DNA from: Ignavibacteria bacterium
GTDB taxonomy: Bacteria > Bacteroidota > Ignavibacteria > Tepidaquicellales > Tepidaquicellaceae
Assembly: GCA_016710985.1 (NCBI GenBank)
Contig: JADJTX010000002.1
Location: forward strand, 310,001 to 374,000
Direction of reading: 5' to 3'
Length of the DNA: 64,000 bases
Part shown: piece by piece, positions 55,088 to 63,380 of the stretch
Position numbering within the stretch: position 1 is the first letter of the stretch
Layout: the number at the start of each line of letters is the position of its first letter
The notes under the pieces: generated by a model
What the model was told of the DNA's origin: nothing
The model's database searches: none
Seen by the model: only the letters and a program-made list of their open reading frames with translations
Program-made: the position numbers and the translations under genes

Positions 55088-55256
55088 TTTTACCACTAAG
55101 GCAATTAGAACACTAAGTAATAATACAGGTACATTTCATAGCAGGTGTAGTTTTTCTAACTAACTCAGCAATGCAGATAATTAAATTTGAAGAGAATTTA
55201 TCCCGGAATTATTTATATTTAAAGCTTAGTGATCTTAGTGCCTTAGTGGTAAAAAA
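55088..55256. repeat. Inverted CACTAAG-type element
   Basis: The left arm TTTTACCACTAAGGCAATTAG (55088-55117) faces the right arm CTTAGTGCCTTAGTGGTAAAA (55224-55256). The family is the same as at 1770-2091. The element lies between the AraC gene and the VOC gene. Confidence 0.8.
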
Positions 55257-55371
55257 AACATAATCGAAAGTATTAACAAAATTAGCAATTTCAAAGAAGT
55301 GTGTATAAAATATTAATTGTAATTTTGAATCAACCAAAAATTTAAAATTTAACTTAAAGGAGATTTAAAAA

Positions 55372-55734
55372 ATGGCAAACGCAATTAACTGGTTCGAAAT
55401 CCCGGTAACTGATTTCGGAAGAGCAAAAAAATTTTACAGTGACATATTCAGTACAGAAATGCATGATCAAATGATGGGTCCTCACCAGATGGGATTTTTT
55501 CCGGGTGAAGGTGTCGGCGGAGCAATAGTCAAAGCTGAAGGATATAAACCATCACAGGATGGTACATTGATTTATCTTGCTGCCGGAGAAGATCTTACAG
55601 GTGTAATGAATAAAATAGAAAAAGCAGGCGGGAAGGTGATTCAGCCTAAGATGAAAGTTACTGATGAGATAGGATACATTGCTATTTTCATTGATACTGA
55701 GGGGAATAAAGTAGCGCTGCACTCGCCGAAATAA
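55372..55734 (+). CDS. VOC-family (glyoxalase-like) protein
   Basis: A 120-residue vicinal-oxygen-chelate fold protein: INWFEIPVTDFGRAKKFYSDIFS, VGGAIVKAEGYKPSQDGTLIYL, GGKVIQPKMKVTDEIGYIAIFIDTEGNKVALHS. The start has a strong AAAGGAGATT site seven bases before the ATG. Substrates vary widely in this family (glyoxalase, dioxygenase, bleomycin-binding), so the role is open. The upstream AraC-type gene is a plausible regulator. Confidence 0.88.
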   Translation: MANAINWFEIPVTDFGRAKKFYSDIFSTEMHDQMMGPHQMGFFPGEGVGGAIVKAEGYKPSQDGTLIYLAAGEDLTGVMNKIEKAGGKVIQPKMKVTDEIGYIAIFIDTEGNKVALHSPK

Positions 55735-55815
55735 CGAGCAATGAGCAATGAACAATGAGCAATGAAAAATGAGCAATGAACAATAGAGTAATTAGCAATT
55801 AGTAATTAGTAATTA
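55735..55815. repeat. CAATGAG/CAATGAA and AGTAATT tandem words
   Basis: Six or so 7-bp copies of CAATGAG or CAATGAA directly after the VOC stop, then four copies of AGTAATT/AGCAATT. Same word as at 20876-20930. Confidence 0.87.
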
Positions 55816-55818
55816 ATT

Positions 55819-55854
55819 AGCTGTCTTATCGGAAAACCGGTAAGGCAGCTTTTA
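55819..55854 (+). terminator. Terminator after the VOC gene
   Basis: AGCTGTCTTATCGG (55819-55832) pairs with CCGGTAAGGCAGCT (55837-55850), allowing two G-U pairs, around AAAA, and is followed by TTTTAATTTTA. Confidence 0.88.
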
Positions 55855-55926
55855 ATTTTAAGTATAGAATTAAAAAATTCTATTGGATAAATTGATGCAT
55901 ACAAAAAATTCAAACATCCAAACAAA

Positions 55927-57984
55927 ATGAATAATATTCTAAAGAATAATTTGTTTGTTCCTCTCATTATAATTCTTTCAATAAATACCGTGGGTTATTC
56001 ACAGTATGACGATATTAAGAATACTCTGCCGATCAATCCGTCAAACATAGACATGTCAGTTGATCCGAATGTTGATTTCTATGAATATTCAAACGGGAAC
56101 TGGCTGAAGAATAATCCTATACCCCCGGAATACAGCCGCTGGTCAGGCTGGGATGAACTTATTTTAAAAAACAATGAGAAGCTCAGGATCATTCTTGAAG
56201 AAGCAATTAATGGTAATGCTCCCAAAGGAAGTAATTTACAAAAACTCGGAGATCTTTACTTTACAGCGATGGACACGGTTACAATTGAGCAGCTGGGAAT
56301 TGATCCTTTGAAAGATGATCTCGCGTTAATCGAGAGCATACAAAACAAAGATGATTTTCAAAAAGTGTTTTCATATCTGAAGACTTTCAGAAGCGGAGGA
56401 CTCTTTTCAATCTCCGCAGGACAGGATGACAGGAACAGTCAGAACGTGATCCTGCAGGTGTTTCAGAGCGGACTTGGCTTGCCGGGCAGAGATTATTATT
56501 TAAAAGATGATGACAATTCAAAAGATATCAGAAAAAAATACACGGAGTACATGGCTAAACTTTTTACATTAACGGGGACTGATCAGATGACATCAATGAA
56601 CATTACAGCAAAAGTCATGGATATGGAAAACAGACTGGCAAAGGTATCAATGAGCCGGCAGGAAATGAGACAGGCTGAAGCTACTTACCATCTCATGACC
56701 TTAGCCGAACTGAAAACTCTTACTCCTAATTTTTCATGGGATGTATTGTTTAACGAAACCGGATTAAACGATCATAACAAGTTTGACAAAGGAATAAATG
56801 TAGGCCAGCCGGAGTTTTTAAAAGAAGTTGACAGAATGATAGCAGACATAAGCGTTGAAGACTGGAAAAATTATTTAAAATGGAACCTGATAAGATGGTC
56901 TGCGGACAAACTCAGCTCAGAGCTTGCCGATGAGTCTTTTAATTTCAACAGTAAAGTACTGAGAGGAACCGAGCAGCAGCAGCAGAGATGGAAAGAAAGT
57001 CTTGCGTTTGTAAATAGTGCGATGGGAGAACCATTGGGACAGAAATTTGCAGAGAAATATTTTACGCCTGAGACCAAAGCTAAGGCAATGGAAATGGTAA
57101 GCAACATTAAAGAGTCATTTGCTGAAAGAATAAAGAATAATGAATGGATGAGTGAAGCGACAAAAAAAGAAGCGCTGAAAAAGCTAAGTAAATTCAGCGC
57201 GAAGATAGGATATACAGACGAATGGAAAGACTATTCAGGATTAGACATTGACCGCAGCTCTTTTTATAACAACATGAAAAAAGCCGCTGCATACGCTGTG
57301 AAGCTGAATCTGGATAACATTGCCAAACCTGTAAAGGATGAATGGTTCATGCTTCCGCAAACAGTTAATGCTTCTTACAACGGATCAAAGAATTCCATTA
57401 CTTTTCCGGCAGGGATAATGCAGCCGCCTTTCTATGATCCGGATGCGGATGATGCTGTCAATTACGGAGGCATTGGTGTTATAATAGGCCATGAGATCTC
57501 ACACGGTTTTGATGATCAGGGAAGAAAATATGACGGCGACGGAAATCTAAGGGACTGGTGGACGGAAGACGATGCCAAAAAGTATACTGAACGCGCCGGT
57601 AAACTGGCGGAGCAGTTCAGTTCATATACGGCGATAGATACATTCCATGTGAACGGGAAGCTTACTCTTGGCGAGAACATTGCCGATCTCGGAGGTATGT
57701 TAGCTGCCTATTATGCTTTGCAGAAAACTCTCGAGGGTAAAGAGATAACATTAATTGACGGATTCACGCCTGATCAAAGATTCTTTTTAGGATTCTCACA
57801 GATCTGGCGGGAGAACAGAAGACCTGAATCTTTAAAATTACTTTTAAATACTGATCCGCATTCGCCGGGCAGATTCAGAGTAATAGGAACAATTTCCAAT
57901 GTGGAAGAATTCATGAAAGCATTTAACGGTAAACCCGGAGATCCGATGGTGAATGATGCGGGTGAGAGAGTTGTCATCTGGTGA
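55927..57984 (+). CDS. M13 family metallopeptidase (neprilysin/PepO-like)
   Basis: Zinc endopeptidase of 685 residues, exported by the signal peptide MNNILKNNLFVPLIIILSINTVGYSQ. The zinc site is HEISH (522-526, catalytic E523) with the third ligand in GENIADLGG (E583). The substrate-binding NAFY-type motif appears as VNASYNGSKNSITFPAGIMQPPF. The N-terminal M13 domain includes DFYEYSNGNWLKNNPIPPEYSRWSGWDEL. It cleaves oligopeptides, probably in the periplasm. No T9SS tail is present. Confidence 0.95.
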   Translation: MNNILKNNLFVPLIIILSINTVGYSQYDDIKNTLPINPSNIDMSVDPNVDFYEYSNGNWLKNNPIPPEYSRWSGWDELILKNNEKLRIILEEAINGNAPKGSNLQKLGDLYFTAMDTVTIEQLGIDPLKDDLALIESIQNKDDFQKVFSYLKTFRSGGLFSISAGQDDRNSQNVILQVFQSGLGLPGRDYYLKDDDNSKDIRKKYTEYMAKLFTLTGTDQMTSMNITAKVMDMENRLAKVSMSRQEMRQAEATYHLMTLAELKTLTPNFSWDVLFNETGLNDHNKFDKGINVGQPEFLKEVDRMIADISVEDWKNYLKWNLIRWSADKLSSELADESFNFNSKVLRGTEQQQQRWKESLAFVNSAMGEPLGQKFAEKYFTPETKAKAMEMVSNIKESFAERIKNNEWMSEATKKEALKKLSKFSAKIGYTDEWKDYSGLDIDRSSFYNNMKKAAAYAVKLNLDNIAKPVKDEWFMLPQTVNASYNGSKNSITFPAGIMQPPFYDPDADDAVNYGGIGVIIGHEISHGFDDQGRKYDGDGNLRDWWTEDDAKKYTERAGKLAEQFSSYTAIDTFHVNGKLTLGENIADLGGMLAAYYALQKTLEGKEITLIDGFTPDQRFFLGFSQIWRENRRPESLKLLLNTDPHSPGRFRVIGTISNVEEFMKAFNGKPGDPMVNDAGERVVIW

Positions 57985-58278
57985 GAAATTAACTGCATAT
58001 ATTTTATTGTGTTAAAAATAAATTCTGAACACAGCATCATCAGATAAAATTGTATTCAATTTGAATTCATTCATCAGTTACATTCATTGCATTGCATCTG
58101 TATATCCATAAATTTATTTTTAGTCATATTTTTTAAAAGCAATTTCAAATTAGCCCCAACCTAATTACAAACATAAGTAACTCATAGATACTTTATGTTT
58201 GACCCGAAACGCATACTCATTGCGAAATCAACCCGACTCTGCGAAAAACTTTAATTCTTTAATTTAAACATAAATAAA

Positions 58279-59549
58279 ATGAAAACTTTATTCTGTTTAT
58301 TGATCCTTCTTTTTAATGCTGTGAATGTCTTTTCTCAATCCGGATGGATAATACAGCCGTCCGGAACTACCGACGCTTTGTTTGATGTACATTTTTTAAT
58401 GAGAGCACAGGTATCATAGTCGGAGGAACTGCAACCAACACTGCAGTAATATTAAGAACGACTAACGGAGGTACAACCTGGACTTCCGTAAATCCAAATA
58501 CTGATATTTTACTCAGATCAATTTCATTTGTAAATTCTGAAACAGGTATTGTAGTAGGAGGTAATTTTAATTTATCCGTAATTCTTAAAACGACTGATTC
58601 GGGAATTACGTGGGACACCATCAATAATCCTACTAATGCTGCCTTAAGAAGTGCTTCATTCCCTCCGACAGCCACTGGTTTCCTTGGTTTTGCCGTTGGG
58701 TTTAACGGAGTTGCCATGAAAACTACTGACGGCGGGAATAACTGGAGTCTGCAGAATACCGGTCTTGGAACCCAGCAGCTTTTTGCAGTTCACTTTACAG
58801 ACCCTGACAACGGAACTGCAGTTGGCGGGACTCAGAATGATACGGCAACGATCATAAGAACTACCAACGGAGGCACAAGCTGGATCATGCAAAACCCTAA
58901 CACTACAAATCTTCTGCGGGGAGTTTATTTTACAAGTACTGACAACGGTTTTGCTGTCGGTAACAATGGCACCATACTGAGGACAACTAACGGCGGGAAT
59001 AACTGGAGCATTCATCAGACCGGAATCCCGGGACTTTTTCTCAGGGATATTTATTTTGTAGATCCGGTAACCGGATTCATCTGCGGAAGCGGGGGAAAAG
59101 TACTTAAAACTACTAACGGAGGAAACAGCTGGGACTCATTACCTTCCGGAACAAACAAAGATCTTCAGGCTGTATCCTTTCTCAATCAGAATTACGGATC
59201 ATGTGTAGGATTTGACGGTATCATCATTCATACAGATTCCGGCGGAGTAATTACTTCAAACAATGATCCGGATGAATTTCAGCCGGATCAATTTTCTCTT
59301 TCACAGAATTATCCCAATCCGTTTAATCCTGTCACAGTTATCCGATATTCATTAAGCGAAAACCGTTTTATCACTTTGAAAGTATTTGATATTCAGGGAA
59401 AGGAACTCGAAACTTTAGTAAGTGAAAAACAGCACGCAGGGAATTATGAAGTGCCATTTGACGCAAGTAAATTATCAAGCGGCATTTATATTTACAGTAT
59501 TGAGGCGGGTAATTTTGAACAAACCAAAAGAATGCTATTGCTAAAATAA
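58279..59549 (+). pseudogene. Ycf48-like secreted protein with T9SS tail, one-base frameshift
   Basis: A signal peptide (MKTLFCLLILLFNAVNVFSQ) is followed by about eight repeats of the Ycf48/BNR type (ILRTTNGGTTWTSVNP, ILRTTNGGNNWSIHQ, VLKTTNGGNSWDS). The C-terminal 85 residues are a T9SS sorting domain (SLSQNYPNPFNPVTVIRYSL, ending MLLLK). The frame breaks at the six-T run 58392-58397; adding one T continues as NESTGIIVGGTATNTAV, and the frame then stays open to the stop. The repaired protein is about 423 residues. It would be a surface beta-propeller of unknown role. Confidence 0.87.
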
Positions 59550-59775
59550 ATATTCTGACCAATTAATATAAAATTAAAATCTGAATAATATGTAACATTA
59601 TCTAAGTCAGTAAATTGACTTTCTAAACCTAACCTTTTTAATGATTTTCATCTGCAAATTACTGTTCAGTGGTCAGATCCATATCTAATCTATACTTTGA
59701 ACCGGTATCAATTAATTAATAAAATTTTTAATCCACAGTTATTTTCATTTTGGACAAACAATCATTTTAAAAAAT

Positions 59776-61719
59776 ATGAAAAAAATATACTTTCTCATTA
59801 TTATTTTACTTCTCTTTAAAACAGTGCATTCACAGCCCGGAAGTTCACCCTACCCTATTATTCTGGTTCACGGAATTAACAGCAGCGATGAGACCTGGAA
59901 TACACTGATAAGCTATTTACAGAACAGCTGGATCACCGGTTCGGACAACAGGTTTCACGCAATTCTGAATGCACGCGGAGGAGATACGACATCTTACTTA
60001 GAGGATGTAATAATTCCCGTTAAAGACATCAACGGAGTAACCGTGAATCAGCTTTCGAACAGCAATCTGTATGCTATAAATTTTCAAAACTTCTGGAACA
60101 GGAATGCTTCTGACCCGAGAGTCATAATTCACAGTGACAATACTCCCGGTTCAAATCAGTCATCAGGCAATGAATCAGCAATTTATAAACAGGGCTTTGC
60201 TTTGAAAAAATGTATTGAAGCTGTATTAACGGCATCTCAATCTGATAAAGTAATTCTGCTCGGGCATTCAATGGGAGGCCTTGCCATCAGGGAATATCTG
60301 CAGAGAACAGAAAGCGGAATTAAAGTCTGGTGGGTTGATCCCTCTGATAATACTAACGGTCATAAGGTCGCGAAAGTAGTTACATTCGGAACGCCGCATC
60401 TCGGTTCAAACGCCGGTCTTTCAGGATTATTTAACATTGACCCTAACAGTGAAGCCGTAAGAGACTGCAGGTATTCTTTCACCGGAGTTCCAAAAGCTCC
60501 GTACCTGTTTGGAAATTCGGAATCAGTGATACCATCGGCATATTACAATAAAGATGTTGACTGTAACGGTAGTCAGTCAGACAGCATAAAAGGCATCAGT
60601 AATCTTACAAGCTTCAGTTCAGATTTACCTTTACCTGATAATATATTATATACCTGGATCACTTCAAATTATCTGAATCTCGGAACGGACATAGTGGTAG
60701 ACTTAAACCGGCAATGGCTTTATGAAAGCGGACAGCCGAGACCGCTGAATATTTCCGATACGATACTGACAAATAAGCGGCACGATCTTGAAACGCCGGA
60801 TTACAGGACGATCATTAGAGGACTGGATGAACCGGACAGCGCCGCCCGGGCTTATAAAATTATTTTGAACAAAACATACGCAGGTTTTATTACACTGCAA
60901 AGTTCAGGCGGAATTAATGATTTAGATTTTTATAAAATTAATTTAACAGCTGCAGGAAATTTAAATGTTAATATTTCCGGTGCAAGCGCCGGTTTAACGG
61001 AAGTTTCTTTATTATCAATTGCCGGGAATATTCTTGTGACAAAGACAATTTCAGGAAGCGGTGATTCCATTAGTTACTTTGTAAACAGCGGGGATTATTT
61101 AGTGAGAGTGAAAGGTCTTGGAAATCAGAACAATAATTTTAACAGTTATAAATTTACTGTTCAGCAAACTTTACCTCTGCCTTCAGTCATAACAGTTATC
61201 CCGGAAGGATTCTATAAAACTCTCACAAACACATTGAACATGAGAGATACTGTCAGGGTATTTTTGCGCAACATACTTTCACCTTTCAATATCATTGACT
61301 CGGCAAACAGCGCAATTGATTCACTTAATTTTTCCGGAACGTTTGAATTTCAAAACGCCCCCTCAGGAACATACTACTTAATGCTTAAACACAGGAACAG
61401 CATCGAAACATGGAGTAAAGCCGGAGGTGAATCATATTTAGTCGGTCAGACGTTGACATATGACTTTACAAATTTTTCATCGCAGGCATTCGGAGACAAT
61501 TTATTTTTTAACGGAATCAAATACTGCATATACAGCGGTGATGCGGATCAGGATGGCTTTATAAATCTGTCAGATGTTTTGCTCATTTATAATGATGCAA
61601 GTAATTTTATAACCGGCTATGAGAAAACTGATATTACGGGTGATAATATTTCTGATCTGAATGATGTGCTGATCGCGTATAATAACAGTACTGCATTTGT
61701 GAAGAAGATAACACCATAA
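59776..61719 (+). CDS. Secreted lipase-like alpha/beta hydrolase with dockerin-like tail
   Basis: A 647-residue exported protein (signal MKKIYFLIIILLLFKTVHSQ). The alpha/beta-hydrolase starts with PIILVHGINSSDETW and has the nucleophile elbow LLGHSMGG (Ser165), followed by VVTFGTPHLGSNAG, a lipase/PGAP1-like set. A beta-rich middle region follows. The end reads SGDADQDGFINLSDVLLIYNDA and TDITGDNISDLNDVLIAYNN, two EF-hand-like calcium repeats as in dockerins. It has no NYPNPFNP tail. A carboxylesterase or lipase role is likely. Confidence 0.83.
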   Translation: MKKIYFLIIILLLFKTVHSQPGSSPYPIILVHGINSSDETWNTLISYLQNSWITGSDNRFHAILNARGGDTTSYLEDVIIPVKDINGVTVNQLSNSNLYAINFQNFWNRNASDPRVIIHSDNTPGSNQSSGNESAIYKQGFALKKCIEAVLTASQSDKVILLGHSMGGLAIREYLQRTESGIKVWWVDPSDNTNGHKVAKVVTFGTPHLGSNAGLSGLFNIDPNSEAVRDCRYSFTGVPKAPYLFGNSESVIPSAYYNKDVDCNGSQSDSIKGISNLTSFSSDLPLPDNILYTWITSNYLNLGTDIVVDLNRQWLYESGQPRPLNISDTILTNKRHDLETPDYRTIIRGLDEPDSAARAYKIILNKTYAGFITLQSSGGINDLDFYKINLTAAGNLNVNISGASAGLTEVSLLSIAGNILVTKTISGSGDSISYFVNSGDYLVRVKGLGNQNNNFNSYKFTVQQTLPLPSVITVIPEGFYKTLTNTLNMRDTVRVFLRNILSPFNIIDSANSAIDSLNFSGTFEFQNAPSGTYYLMLKHRNSIETWSKAGGESYLVGQTLTYDFTNFSSQAFGDNLFFNGIKYCIYSGDADQDGFINLSDVLLIYNDASNFITGYEKTDITGDNISDLNDVLIAYNNSTAFVKKITP

Positions 61720-61779
61720 CTCATAGTTGCCATTCCGAATGCACCTGTCATCGGGAGTACAAATTTTTCAAAACCAATA

Positions 61780-61942
61780 CCACAGAGGCGCAGAGGACAC
61801 AGAGCTTCACAGAGAATTTCTTTTACAAGAGGTGACTATTGAGGATAAAAATTTTTAAATTGTTTAAATATAAAAAGATCCATTTTTAAATTAATTGAAT
61901 TCCTCTGTGGAACTCAGTGTCCTCTGAGCCTCAGTGGTAAAT
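61780..61942. repeat. Inverted CACAGAG-type element upstream of the M20 gene
   Basis: Left arm 61780-61820 (ACCACAGAGGCGCAGAGGAC) faces right arm 61898-61942 (GTCCTCTGAGCCTCAGTGG). It ends about 28 bases before the ATG at 61970. The same family lies at 475-606 and 62976-63052. Confidence 0.8.
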
Positions 61943-61969
61943 TTTTAGTTTATAAATAAAATCAAACTA

Positions 61970-62953
61970 ATGATAGACTTTCTCTTGGACATAATGCGGT
62001 TCGATTCAACTTCCGGAAAGGAAAATGAACTTGCCGAATACATTTCACAAAAATACAAACCGGCGGATGCGGAACTTGAGATACATAAAACGGAATTTGG
62101 CAGGTCAAATATATTCTTTAAATGGGGAAATCCTAAGGTGATCTTTAATTCGCATCTCGACACTGTACCACCTTACATTTCTCCTTTAAAAGAGAATGAT
62201 ATCATAAAAGGCCGCGGCTCCTGTGACGCTAAAGGACAGCTTGCGTATTTATTTGAAGCGTGTCTGCAGCTGAGAAAAGAAGGTTACAGTGATTTTGGAA
62301 TGCTTATGACTGCCGGAGAGGAAGACGGTTCTCAGGGAGCGATGGCAGCGAATAAACTCATTAAAGACTGTGACTTTATCATAATCGGTGAACCTACGGA
62401 AAATAAATTGATCAGCGCATCGAAAGGAAATATATGCGCAGATTTTGTTTTCAAAGGAAAAAGCTGTCATTCCGGATATCCTCATCTCGGTGACAGTGCA
62501 ACGGAAAGGATGTACACTTTTATTCACAGATTAAAGGAGATTGATTTCGGAGAAGATGAGATACTCGGAAGAACGATGTTCAATGTTGGAATGCTCGAAT
62601 CAAAGAATGCTCATAATGTCGTATCTGATCTTGTTACAATGAAGGTCTTTTTCAGAACGACTTTTGTATCACACGATGTTTTAACAGATAGAGTGAAAAA
62701 TATTCTGGATGAAAAATCTGAGATGAATGTTCTCTTCAGACACAGACCAATGAAATTCTTTACAACGGAGGGATTTGAAACCGGGACTGTAGCATACGGA
62801 ACTGACGCGCCTTCTTTTAATAATGTAAAAAACATAATCCTTTACGGACCCGGAAGCATACTGGATGCGCACACGGAACATGAATTCATAAAAATAAGCG
62901 ACATGCATAAAGCAGTTGAAGACATAAAAAGAATTTATAAGACAATATCCTGA
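61970..62953 (+). CDS. M20 family metallopeptidase (LysK/ArgE-like)
   Basis: A 327-residue amidohydrolase of the M20 family: NSHLDTVPP (metal ligand His/Asp), GRGSCDAKGQLAYLFEA, AGEEDGSQGA (catalytic and metal Glu), VIGEPT-like IIGEPTENKLISASKG, and HTEHEFI with the last metal His near the end. The length fits LysK/ArgE-type enzymes that cleave N-acyl amino acids (acetyl-lysine, acetyl-ornithine). The substrate cannot be decided. It is bracketed by CACAGAG elements on both sides. Confidence 0.88.
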   Translation: MIDFLLDIMRFDSTSGKENELAEYISQKYKPADAELEIHKTEFGRSNIFFKWGNPKVIFNSHLDTVPPYISPLKENDIIKGRGSCDAKGQLAYLFEACLQLRKEGYSDFGMLMTAGEEDGSQGAMAANKLIKDCDFIIIGEPTENKLISASKGNICADFVFKGKSCHSGYPHLGDSATERMYTFIHRLKEIDFGEDEILGRTMFNVGMLESKNAHNVVSDLVTMKVFFRTTFVSHDVLTDRVKNILDEKSEMNVLFRHRPMKFFTTEGFETGTVAYGTDAPSFNNVKNIILYGPGSILDAHTEHEFIKISDMHKAVEDIKRIYKTIS

Positions 62954-62975
62954 TTAATCTGTCTATAACTAATTA

Positions 62976-63052
62976 TCAACACAGAGGCACACACTCATTC
63001 AAAGCAAAGATACCACAGAGGGGCAGAGACCACAGAGTTTCACAGAGAAATC
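62976..63052. repeat. CACAGAG words after the M20 gene
   Basis: Direct copies of ACACAGAGGCAC, CCACAGAGGGGCAGAG and CACAGAGTTTCACAGAG, without a clear opposite arm nearby. Related to the elements at 475-606 and 61780-61942. Confidence 0.75.
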
Positions 63053-63189
63053 TTAATCGAATATATTTTTCAAAATTTTTTAATTAAACAAATTCTGAGT
63101 ATTTCAATACTTAATAAAACTTCGGATAGAATAATAATCAAACTCGTCCAAACGCTTCAAATTGAACTTGAAATAAATTCTTACATTCG

Positions 63190-63215
63190 CTTTCTTTTCA
63201 TCGATGAAAAGAAAG
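63190..63215. repeat. 26-bp perfect palindrome
   Basis: The 13-base arm CTTTCTTTTCATC is followed directly by its reverse complement GATGAAAAGAAAG, centred on ATCGAT, with no mismatch or loop. It lies in the 427-bp gap between the M20 and YfhO-like genes. No U-tract follows, so it is probably not a simple terminator. Confidence 0.9.
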
Positions 63216-63380
63216 TTTAAAAGTAAATCATAAATATAAGGAATAATTATAAACAAATTATTTTTGGTTAGCAAAGAAGGGTCTGTCGGCCTTGTGGTAA
63301 AACTGTTTTCTAAGTAGTTAGATTTTTAACAAGTTTTAATTTATTTTTACAAAATTTTATTTAAGAATATTAGCAGGTAA

